Origin: Candidatus Arcticimaribacter forsetii | GTDB lineage: Bacteria > Bacteroidota > Bacteroidia > Flavobacteriales > Flavobacteriaceae | DNA length: 64,000 bases | Direction of reading: 5' to 3' | NCBI RefSeq assembly: GCF_910589745.1 | Contig: NZ_OU342399.1 | Coordinates: 124,001-188,000 of the forward strand | Shown: positions 53,610 to 61,201 of the stretch, piece after piece | How positions within the stretch are numbered: the stretch's first letter is position 1 | Layout of the letters: each line of letters begins with the position of its first letter | The notes under the pieces: generated by a model | The model's input: the letters and a program-made list of their open reading frames with translations, nothing else | Database searches by the model: none | What the model was told of the DNA's origin: nothing | Translations under genes and position numbers: made by a program

Positions 53610-55790
53610 CTATATGATATTACTTTCTGATAATTTAAAATCAAGGTGTCTTTTAATAAGATCCGCTTTTAATACGCTCACTTCAATAGAGTCTCCTAAC
53701 TGATATTTCTTTTTTGTTCTTTCACCTATTAAAGAATGGTTTGAATCATCATAATTAAAAAAATCCCCTGTTATATCTTTAATTCTAACCATTCCTTCAC
53801 ACTTATTATCAACTAATTCAACATAAATTCCTCTGTCTGTTACTCCTGATATAACCCCTTCAAAAACTTTACCAACTTTATCTTCCATAAATTTAATTTG
53901 CATAAATTTTATAGAATCTCTTTCTGCTTTTGTAGCGATCATTTCTCGTTGAGAAGAATGAACACAAGCAGCTTGAATCGTTTCTGTATTTTTTACTTTT
54001 TCTTTAGCTAAATGTTGTTCTAATAATCTGTGAACCATTACATCTGGATACCTTCTTATTGGAGATGTAAAATGAGAATAAAAATTAAAAGCCAAACCAT
54101 AATGTCCAATATTATCAATATTATATTCTGCTTTACTCATACATCGTATAGTAAGAGTGTCAATAAGGTTTTGCTCTTGTTTTCCTTGAATATCAGATAA
54201 TAAATTATTTAAAGACTTACTAACATCTTTAGTTTGTAAATTTAAATTATATCCAAAATTAGAAACTACTGTTTGAAGATTAGTTAGTTTTTCGACATCT
54301 GGTTCATCGTGAATTCTGTAAACAAAAGGGAGAGGATTTTTTCTTTTTCCCGCAAAAGTGGCTACTTGTTTATTTGCTAGCAACATAAATTCCTCTACAA
54401 GTTTATTAGCATCTTTAGAGGTTTTAAAATAAACGCTTTCTGGTGTATCGTCTTCTTTTAAAATAAAATTAACTTCAACCCTATCAAAAGAAAGAGCGCC
54501 AGATTTCATTCTTTTAGCACGTAATTTTTTTGCTATATCATCTAGTTTTAAAACAGCTGTTAGAATATCGGAGGAAACATCATAAGCTTCTCCTGTTAAT
54601 GAAACCTCTTTAGATATAGTACTTTCTTTTGTTTCTATTAATTCTTGCGCTTCTTCATATGCAAAACGATGGTCAGAATAAATGACCGTTTTTCCAAACC
54701 ATTCTTCTAAAATCTCTCCTTTAGAATTCATAGTGAAAACAGCAGAAAAGGTATATTTTTCTTCTTTTGGTCTTAATGAACAAACACCATTAGACAACAC
54801 TTCTGGCAACATTGGAACAACTCTATCTACTAAATATACAGAAGTTGCTCTTTCGTATGCTTCTTCATCTAATATACTATGAGGTTTTACATAATGGGAA
54901 ACATCTGCAATATGTATTCCTATTTCGAATTTATCCTCTTCTAAGATTTTAAAAGATAAAGCGTCATCAAAATCTTTTGCTGTTTTTGGATCAATAGTAA
55001 AAGTTAATGTCTTTCTAAAATCTCTTCTTTTTTTTATTTCCTCTAAACTTATAGATTGATCAATTGCATCTGCAGCCTCCTCTACTTCTTTTGGAAAATG
55101 TAAGGGTAACCCATAATCTGATAAAATGGCATGCATTTCAGTATTTGTTTCTCCTGGTGGTCCAAAGGATTCTATTAAAGTTCCATAAGGAGATTCTGCT
55201 CTTTTAGGCCAATCTGAATATTCCACTAAAACTTTATCTCCATTCTTGTAACCTTCTAATTGCTTTTTATCAATAAAAAAGTCCGTGTACATTCTTGGTC
55301 CCCTGGTCAATACAAAAGCATAGTTTTTTTCGATCTGTAAAACACCTACAAATTGTGTTTTGTTACGTTCAATTATAGCAACTATTTCACCTTCAAAAGC
55401 GCCAGATTTTTGTTTTCTTTTATAAACATAAACCTCAACTAAATCTCCCTGAAAAGCTCTATTTATGTTGTTTTTTGGTATTAGTATATCCTGTTCTAAT
55501 TGATCACATATTACAAAGCCTCTTCCTGTTGATGTAACATCTAAAATTCCTTGATAATATTGTGATCCTATTTGTTCTAATTTATATTTTCCTTTTGTAG
55601 AACTTTTAAGTATTTTTTCAGAAGTTAATTTATTTAATATTTTAATAATTTCATTCCTTGTTTTCGTGTCTTTTATTTCTAAAACAGCAGCAACTTGTTT
55701 ATAATTATATTCTTTCTCAGGATTATTACGAAAATGTTTAGTTATTTTTCGTTCTAAAGAGTTTTTCTTTTTCTTCTTCTTTTTAAACAT
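53610..55790 (-). CDS. rnr: Ribonuclease R
   Basis: The 726-residue 3'-5' exoribonuclease has an N-terminal winged helix (about residues 10-70), cold-shock domains, the RNB catalytic domain with TIDPKTAKDFDDALS (the Asp cluster) and YAHFTSPIRRYPD-like HYGLAFNFYSHFTSPIRRYP, and a C-terminal S1 domain. It degrades structured RNA. The N-terminus is a Lys tract (FKKKKKKKNS). The gene looks richer in A/T-ending codons than its neighbours. A TAATTTTG box ends 4 nt before its ATG. Confidence 0.97.
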   Translation of the reverse strand: MFKKKKKKKNSLERKITKHFRNNPEKEYNYKQVAAVLEIKDTKTRNEIIKILNKLTSEKILKSSTKGKYKLEQIGSQYYQGILDVTSTGRGFVICDQLEQDILIPKNNINRAFQGDLVEVYVYKRKQKSGAFEGEIVAIIERNKTQFVGVLQIEKNYAFVLTRGPRMYTDFFIDKKQLEGYKNGDKVLVEYSDWPKRAESPYGTLIESFGPPGETNTEMHAILSDYGLPLHFPKEVEEAADAIDQSISLEEIKKRRDFRKTLTFTIDPKTAKDFDDALSFKILEEDKFEIGIHIADVSHYVKPHSILDEEAYERATSVYLVDRVVPMLPEVLSNGVCSLRPKEEKYTFSAVFTMNSKGEILEEWFGKTVIYSDHRFAYEEAQELIETKESTISKEVSLTGEAYDVSSDILTAVLKLDDIAKKLRAKRMKSGALSFDRVEVNFILKEDDTPESVYFKTSKDANKLVEEFMLLANKQVATFAGKRKNPLPFVYRIHDEPDVEKLTNLQTVVSNFGYNLNLQTKDVSKSLNNLLSDIQGKQEQNLIDTLTIRCMSKAEYNIDNIGHYGLAFNFYSHFTSPIRRYPDVMVHRLLEQHLAKEKVKNTETIQAACVHSSQREMIATKAERDSIKFMQIKFMEDKVGKVFEGVISGVTDRGIYVELVDNKCEGMVRIKDITGDFFNYDDSNHSLIGERTKKKYQLGDSIEVSVLKADLIKRHLDFKLSESNII

Positions 55791-55794
55791 GAAA

Positions 55795-55802
55795 CAAAAT
55801 TA
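55795..55802 (-). promoter_or_regulatory. -7 promoter box TAATTTTG of rnr
   Basis: Exact TAnnTTTG match on the reverse strand, ending 4 nt before the rnr ATG. Confidence 0.5.
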
Positions 55803-56289
55803 CTCTATTAAATTTTAACCTGTGTTTTAATTATGAACAGTCTTAACAATAATAATAATTTGTTTTATTTAAATTTTAAAAATAATGATGTCTATTATAG
55901 CTTGTTAATAGCGGTATTTCTTTAAGTTTTATTTTTAGGATTTATTAATTTAATAAGCTTATTAACATTTAATAAAGATCTTTATTAAATTTAAAATCAT
56001 ATCTACCAGTCTATTAAGAATTATATAAACAATAGTTAATATGTATAATTGATTATAAGTTTCAATATAAATTACTCTTTTTTGATGTTCATAAACCTCT
56101 CTTCTTTTAAACAGTAAATTGCATAAGTACTTTAAAAAAAATTTTTTTAAAAAAATAAAAATTATAAGCCAGTATTTTTTTTTAAAAAGCACTTTCTCTT
56201 GTTATAACTTATTAACAAACTATCCAATTTCTAAGAATAGTTTATAAACAAGAATCACAGGTTTGTTTACATTTATAAAAAAAATAAAA
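55803..56289. other. Very AT-rich spacer between rnr and rpiB, candidate replication origin
   Basis: A 487-bp stretch with no convincing gene. A hand count over 55801-56220 gives about 73 G/C in 420 bases, roughly 17%. It holds two copies of TTATTAACA (55959-55967, 56209-56217), a near copy on the reverse strand (55903-55911, CTATTAACA), TTATAAACA (56242-56250), and an inverted repeat TTGTTA / TAACAA (56199-56204 and 56213-56218). These are DnaA-box-like (two mismatches to TTATCCACA). No exact TTATCCACA was seen. The location is 8-10 kb from two parS sites and next to rnpA. Confidence 0.35.
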
Positions 56290-56721
56290 ATGAAATTTTC
56301 AATAGGTAATGATCATGCAGGTGTTGAATACAAAGAAGCAATTGTTTCTTATTTAACAGGGCAAGGACACGAAGTAACTAATCACGGAACAAACACGGAG
56401 GAAAGTGTAGACTATCCTGATTTTATTCATCCTGTTGCACAGGATGTATCTTCAAAAAAATCGGACTTAGGTATTATTATATGTGGAAGCGGAAACGGTG
56501 CTTCCATGACTGCAAACAAATACCAAGACATTCGCTCGGCTCTTTGTTGGACTAAAGAAATTGTGGCTTTGGCAAGAGAACATAACAACGCGAATATATT
56601 AAGTTTACCTGCAAGATTTATATCCATTCCGCAAGCTCTTGCTATGGTTGAAACTTATATTAATACAGAATTCGAAGGTGGAAGACATCAAAATAGAATA
56701 GATAAAATCCCTTGCATGTGA
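56290..56721 (+). CDS. rpiB: Ribose-5-phosphate isomerase B
   Basis: The 143-residue RpiB interconverts ribose-5-phosphate and ribulose-5-phosphate. It has SIGNDHAGVEYKEAI, the active-site region CGSGNGASMTANKYQDIR and ALAREHNNANILSLPARF. Start is ATG at 56290; the upstream nine codons are in the AT-rich spacer. Its stop overlaps the next ATG by one base (TGATG). Confidence 0.95.
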   Translation: MKFSIGNDHAGVEYKEAIVSYLTGQGHEVTNHGTNTEESVDYPDFIHPVAQDVSSKKSDLGIIICGSGNGASMTANKYQDIRSALCWTKEIVALAREHNNANILSLPARFISIPQALAMVETYINTEFEGGRHQNRIDKIPCM

Positions 56722-57170
56722 TGGTTTCTTTTTATTACAAAACTTTTGAAGAATTAACATCGGTTGAATTACACGATATTTTAGCATTACGTTCCGAAGT
56801 TTTTGTAGTAGAACAAAACTGTGTTTATCAAGATATAGACGGAAAAGATCCTTTTTCAGTACATATTATAGGTAAAGAAAAAGGGAAAACAATTGCTTAT
56901 GCTCGTTTTCTTAAAAAAGGAATTTCTTATTCCGATTATAGTTCGGTAGGAAGAGTGGTTGTGTCGATTGAAAAAAGAGGAGAACAATTAGGTCATAAAT
57001 TAGTTGATTTTTCTATCAAAACGGCTCTTAAACTTTATCCAAAAGATAGTTTGAAAATTTCTGCTCAAGCTCATTTACAAAAATTCTATGAGGAACATAA
57101 TTTTAAAAGAATTGGAGAAGAGTATTTAGAAGATGGAATACCTCATGTTGGAATGATTTTAAAACGTTAG
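56721..57170 (+). CDS. GNAT-family N-acetyltransferase (ElaA-like)
   Basis: The 149-residue protein has the GNAT fold and ElaA-like sequence: LHDILALRSEVFVVEQNCVYQDIDGKD at the start and VGRVVVSIEKRGEQLGHKL as the acetyl-CoA pyrophosphate loop (RGEQLG). The substrate is unknown. It begins at ATG 56721, coupled to the rpiB stop, and ends 1 bp before the convergent rnpA stop. Confidence 0.9.
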   Translation: MVSFYYKTFEELTSVELHDILALRSEVFVVEQNCVYQDIDGKDPFSVHIIGKEKGKTIAYARFLKKGISYSDYSSVGRVVVSIEKRGEQLGHKLVDFSIKTALKLYPKDSLKISAQAHLQKFYEEHNFKRIGEEYLEDGIPHVGMILKR

Positions 57171-57171
57171 T

Positions 57172-57516
57172 TTATTTCGTTAACAAGGCAGTTATTTCTT
57201 TTATTAGCTCTTCTGTTTTTGGTTTTTTCTTCCCGGTATAAATTAACATACAAGCCCCTTTAAAAGGTATGTTTTTTTCAACCTGCTTGAATGTTTCTCG
57301 TAATTGTCTTTTTATTTGATTCCTATCCACTGCTCTTTTAAAGTTCTTTTTTGGAACGGAAACTCCAGCAGAAAGGCTTGTCTCGTCAGAGGATTTCAGT
57401 ATTTTAAGAAAAAGGTTTTTAGATTTTAATTGAGTTCCTTTTTTAAATAGAGCGTCAATTAAATCTTTTCCCTTCAGACGTTTTAAAAACGAACCTTTAC
57501 TCATTACTAATTTCAT
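57172..57516 (-). CDS. rnpA: Ribonuclease P protein component
   Basis: The 114-residue basic protein has the RNR motif KRAVDRNQIKRQLRETF and the N-terminal FLKRLKGKDLIDALFKKG helix-strand. It helps the RNA subunit process tRNA 5' ends. Start is ATG at 57516 or 57504 (MSKGSF); either overlaps the 3' end of the M1 peptidase gene, so the two are translated together. In many bacteria rnpA sits at oriC with rpmH and dnaA; neither is present here. Confidence 0.95.
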   Translation of the reverse strand: MKLVMSKGSFLKRLKGKDLIDALFKKGTQLKSKNLFLKILKSSDETSLSAGVSVPKKNFKRAVDRNQIKRQLRETFKQVEKNIPFKGACMLIYTGKKKPKTEELIKEITALLTK

Positions 57517-59317
57517 ATCTATTGTTAGTGCGATCAATATCTGCCATATAAAATGTAGGGTCAAGGGTTATTGATTTGATTTCTTCTATTTTCTTTTCAA
57601 TAGAGAAACTATATTCTGGATTAGCCCAAGACCAGCTTTTTTCAACATTCCATTTTAAATCATAAGGGTTTTCTTTCTCTCCACGCATTAGAGTAATTGG
57701 TATATAATGCATTTCTTGAGTTCCGTCTGTGTATTCAATTAATACATCTAAAGGCATTGGCATCATTCCTATTCGATTTAAATTCACCGTAGCACCCTTA
57801 TTTGTAGATACAACTTCTTTAATTGCGTAATCTATTGTGTTGGTTGTTTGAGTCCAATCCGTTATGTACCAACGCAGTTGAATTCCTGAAATACGCTCTG
57901 CAATTCTTCTTATATCGTTAGGTACAGGATGTTTAAATTTATACTCGTTGTAGTATGTTTTTAATGTTTCATTTAATTTATCCATGCCAATAATATAACC
58001 CAGTTGACCAAGAAATACAGCTCCTTTATTATAAGCTGTGCTTTCGTATGCAAAATTGTAATGATATCGGTTAGCATTTGCACTTTGAGGTTCTTCCACA
58101 CCCGAAGTTGCAAGCCTTAAATAACCACCATAGGAACGAAGTAAAGGAAATTCACTTTCTTCTTTAAGCACTTTATTTTTGGCTAGGGTAGATATATAAG
58201 AGGTAAACCCCTCATCCATCCATTCATGTTTCGTTTCGTTTGTAGCTAGTATATGCTGAAACCAAGAATGCGCTAATTCATGAGAAGTAACACCAACCAA
58301 AGATCCAAATTTACGCTCTCCAGTGATTAGAGTACACATAGCATATTCCATTCCACCATCTCCGCCATGGATTACAGAGTATTGTTTGTATGGATATGGG
58401 CCAATCTTTTCATTGAAGTATTCCATTAATTCAGCAGTTAGTGGCTGAAGTTTTTTCCAATTCTCAATTATTTCGGGGTTGTTTTTATAAAAGAAATGTA
58501 GGTCTACATTGTTTGGACCAGGATATATGTCATGGACATAATCTTTGTCTGCAGCAAAAGTAAAATCGTGTACATTTGGCGCTATAAAATGCCAGGTTAT
58601 CTTTCCTTTTTTAGATTTAGATTTTTTACGATCACTATATCCTTTTCCAATTTTATCCGCATTTTGAAGATACCCACTTCCACCAACAGTATATTCCTTG
58701 TCTAATGTAATTTTAACATCAAAATCTCCCCAAACTCCATGAAACTCTCTTCCTGTATATGGATCCGTATTCCAACCATCTACATCATATTCAGACATTT
58801 TAGGATACCATTGCGCCATAGAATAGGCAACTCCTTCTGTTGAATTTTTTCCAGCTCTTCTTATTAAGTCAGGAACATGTCCCTTAAAATCCAATTCTAA
58901 AACTGTAGACCCTCCCGAAAGAATAGGCTCATTTAAGGTTACTTCTAGTATTGTTCCGGATTCTTTTATTTGTACTGGCTTTCCGTTTTGTTTTAACGAG
59001 CTTACTTTAAGATAACCGCTTTGAAATTCATTCAAAGAGTCTAAGTCTACTTTAAAACGACCGTTTCTATCCCCACCGTTTTTTAAACGAATTGCCATAT
59101 CACTTCCAGGCTGAAAAGCATTGAAGTATAGATGATAAAAAACCTTAGAGAGGGATTCAGGAGAATTATTAGTATAAATTAATTTCTGAGAACCAGAATA
59201 ATCAGCTGTTTCAGCATCCAATTCAACATTCATTGTGTAGTCAACTTTTTGTTGCCAATATTGAGCAGATAGGTTCAAAGAAAATAGACTTAAAAGAGCA
59301 ATAGCAAAATATTTCAT
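57497..59317 (-). CDS. M1-family zinc metallopeptidase, secreted
   Basis: The 606-residue protein has a signal peptide (about 1-18, SLNLSAQ). It is an M1 aminopeptidase-like protein with GGDGGMEYAMC (GAMEN-like substrate loop) and the zinc site SHELAHSWFQHI followed by DEGFTSYIS (second Glu ligand). It probably works in the periplasm or at the outer membrane. The 3' end overlaps rnpA by 8-20 bp. It follows the MBL gene by 38 bp. Confidence 0.92.
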   Translation of the reverse strand: MKYFAIALLSLFSLNLSAQYWQQKVDYTMNVELDAETADYSGSQKLIYTNNSPESLSKVFYHLYFNAFQPGSDMAIRLKNGGDRNGRFKVDLDSLNEFQSGYLKVSSLKQNGKPVQIKESGTILEVTLNEPILSGGSTVLELDFKGHVPDLIRRAGKNSTEGVAYSMAQWYPKMSEYDVDGWNTDPYTGREFHGVWGDFDVKITLDKEYTVGGSGYLQNADKIGKGYSDRKKSKSKKGKITWHFIAPNVHDFTFAADKDYVHDIYPGPNNVDLHFFYKNNPEIIENWKKLQPLTAELMEYFNEKIGPYPYKQYSVIHGGDGGMEYAMCTLITGERKFGSLVGVTSHELAHSWFQHILATNETKHEWMDEGFTSYISTLAKNKVLKEESEFPLLRSYGGYLRLATSGVEEPQSANANRYHYNFAYESTAYNKGAVFLGQLGYIIGMDKLNETLKTYYNEYKFKHPVPNDIRRIAERISGIQLRWYITDWTQTTNTIDYAIKEVVSTNKGATVNLNRIGMMPMPLDVLIEYTDGTQEMHYIPITLMRGEKENPYDLKWNVEKSWSWANPEYSFSIEKKIEEIKSITLDPTFYMADIDRTNNRYEISNE

Positions 59318-59355
59318 TTCGGTTTTTTTAAAAAGATGGATTAAAAGTAAATAAC

Positions 59356-60210
59356 TTAGGAATTAAAAGAGGCATCGAATTGAAAACTTTCTTTACAACG
59401 CACACCTTTAGGTGTTTGTTCAAGAGAAATGAGTTCGTTATCCGGGTCGTGTTCTAGATATAATAAAAAGTCATCCTCAAGAGCACGTTTTAAAAAGGAA
59501 GCTTTTTCTTCTAATGTTAATAGTGGCCTAGTATCATAACCCATTACATAAGGAATAGGAAGATGCCCAACAGTAGGAATTAGGTCTGCAGCAAAGACAA
59601 TTGTTTTCCCTTTATATTCTATCAATGGAAGCATTTGTTTTTCGGTATGGCCATCCATTAAAAGAACGTCAAACCCAAGGGGGGTTGTTATTTGTCTATC
59701 GGTTTCTTTTAGAAGCTTTAATTGACCGCTTTCACTTATTGGCAAAATGTTTTCAGATAAAAAGGAAGCTTTTTCTCTAGAGTTAGGGTTTGACGCCCAG
59801 TCCCAATGATTTTTATGAGACCAAAAATGAGCGTTTTTAAAAGCGGGTTCTAAGGCTCCTGAACGACTGAATTGAATTGCTCCTCCACAATGATCGAAAT
59901 GTAGGTGGGTTAGAAAAACATCTGTTATATCGTCTCTATGAAAGCCGGCAGCTTTTAAAGAATTATCTAAGCTGTGATTTCCCCAAAGAGCATAATGACC
60001 AAAAAACTTATCAGATTGCTTGTTCCCCATTCCTGTATCAATCAGAATTAGACGATCTCCATCTTCGATAAGTAAGGAACGCGCTGCCATTTTTATTCTA
60101 TTTTTTTCATCAGCAGGGTTCGTTCGTTCCCACAAAGCTTTTGGCACTACACCAAACATAGCACCTCCATCAAGCATAAAATTACCGGTTTCTATTCGGT
60201 GTAGTTTCAT
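59356..60210 (-). CDS. MBL-fold metallohydrolase
   Basis: The 284-residue protein has the metallo-beta-lactamase fold with THLHFDHCGG (HxHxDH), a downstream LLMDGHTEKQ His, and the Asp/His of VFAADLIPTVGH. It resembles AHL-lactonase-type or methyl parathion hydrolase-type enzymes, but the substrate is unknown. No signal peptide, so cytoplasmic. It follows the SMP-30 gene by 6 bp. Confidence 0.88.
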   Translation of the reverse strand: MKLHRIETGNFMLDGGAMFGVVPKALWERTNPADEKNRIKMAARSLLIEDGDRLILIDTGMGNKQSDKFFGHYALWGNHSLDNSLKAAGFHRDDITDVFLTHLHFDHCGGAIQFSRSGALEPAFKNAHFWSHKNHWDWASNPNSREKASFLSENILPISESGQLKLLKETDRQITTPLGFDVLLMDGHTEKQMLPLIEYKGKTIVFAADLIPTVGHLPIPYVMGYDTRPLLTLEEKASFLKRALEDDFLLYLEHDPDNELISLEQTPKGVRCKESFQFDASFNS

Positions 60211-60216
60211 ACTGAA

Positions 60217-61191
60217 TTAATTTTTTAATTTAATACGCGTTAGGTAGTTGTCTGAAGTAATGTAAAGAGCACTTTCATCAGCATTAAAAGTACAATTAGC
60301 AGAGGACACTTCTGTTTTTATAGTTCCTAAATGTTTTCCTTCGGGAGTAAATATTAAAACACCCCCTGGACCCGTTGCAAACACATACCCTTTGCTGTGT
60401 ACTTTAAGGCCGTCAGCAAGACCTTTTTCTTTTATGTGTGTAGCATCAAAAAAAACTTTTCCGTTTTTAAGCTCCCCTTTTACCACGGAAAAAGACATCC
60501 ATAAGTTTCTTTTTGAATCAGAATTAGCAACATACAAAACGGATTCATCAGGAGAAAAAGCCAAACCATTAGGGCGGTTTAAACCGGCATAAACTTGAGT
60601 TAACACCCCATTGGAATCGAGCTTATAAACCCCATTTTCATTAATTTCTTTTAATGGGTCTTTGTCCCCTTTTAAGCCATAAGGAGGATCAGTAAAGTAT
60701 AAATCTCCATCTTTTGAGCGTATGAGGTCGTTAGGACTATTAAAGCGTTTTCCTTTATAGCGGCTTATTATGGTAATAAATTCTCCCGGATTTATCAATG
60801 GCTTTTTAATCATTGCAATCCTCCTGTCACCGTGTTGAGCAATCAATAAGTTTCCTTCGGGGTCGATAATGAGACCATTAGCTCCACTCTTTTTTTCGTT
60901 AGGTTCAATTGCTGTATATCCACTAGGATCTAGATAAATAGAAAGCCCGTTGTTTTCAGTCCACAAGTACATTTTGTTTTCTGGAACATCGGTAAACAAA
61001 ACACCATTAAGTTCTGGAGCCCAAACAGGACCTTCGGACCAATTAAAACCTTCAGCTAGAATTTCTAATTTTTCTCCGGGTTCGATTAAATAATTTATTT
61101 CAGGATCTAAACGTTCTACAGAACCTAAGGTTTTTTGAGCAGAACACAGGAATGTAAAAAGGCTAGAAAAAAGCAGAACAAGGTGTTTCAT
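60217..61191 (-). CDS. SMP-30/gluconolactonase/LRE-family protein, secreted
   Basis: The 324-residue protein has a signal peptide (about residues 1-18, FLCSAQ) and a six-bladed beta-propeller: EGFNWSEGPVWAPELNGVLF at the start with the conserved Glu, SPNDLIRSKDGDLYFTDPPYG and NRPNGLAFSPDESVLYVANS with the calcium-binding Asn/Asp. Family members are lactonases for sugar lactones. It lies between the SulP gene (10 bp) and the MBL gene (6 bp), probably in one unit. Confidence 0.9.
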   Translation of the reverse strand: MKHLVLLFSSLFTFLCSAQKTLGSVERLDPEINYLIEPGEKLEILAEGFNWSEGPVWAPELNGVLFTDVPENKMYLWTENNGLSIYLDPSGYTAIEPNEKKSGANGLIIDPEGNLLIAQHGDRRIAMIKKPLINPGEFITIISRYKGKRFNSPNDLIRSKDGDLYFTDPPYGLKGDKDPLKEINENGVYKLDSNGVLTQVYAGLNRPNGLAFSPDESVLYVANSDSKRNLWMSFSVVKGELKNGKVFFDATHIKEKGLADGLKVHSKGYVFATGPGGVLIFTPEGKHLGTIKTEVSSANCTFNADESALYITSDNYLTRIKLKN

Positions 61192-61201
61192 AAGGTTTTA
61201 T

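Noticed and set aside
55962-56192. 76-residue reverse-strand reading frame in the AT-rich spacer
   Set aside because: Composition is almost only Ile, Leu, Lys, Phe, Tyr as expected from random AT-rich DNA, and it resembles no family.
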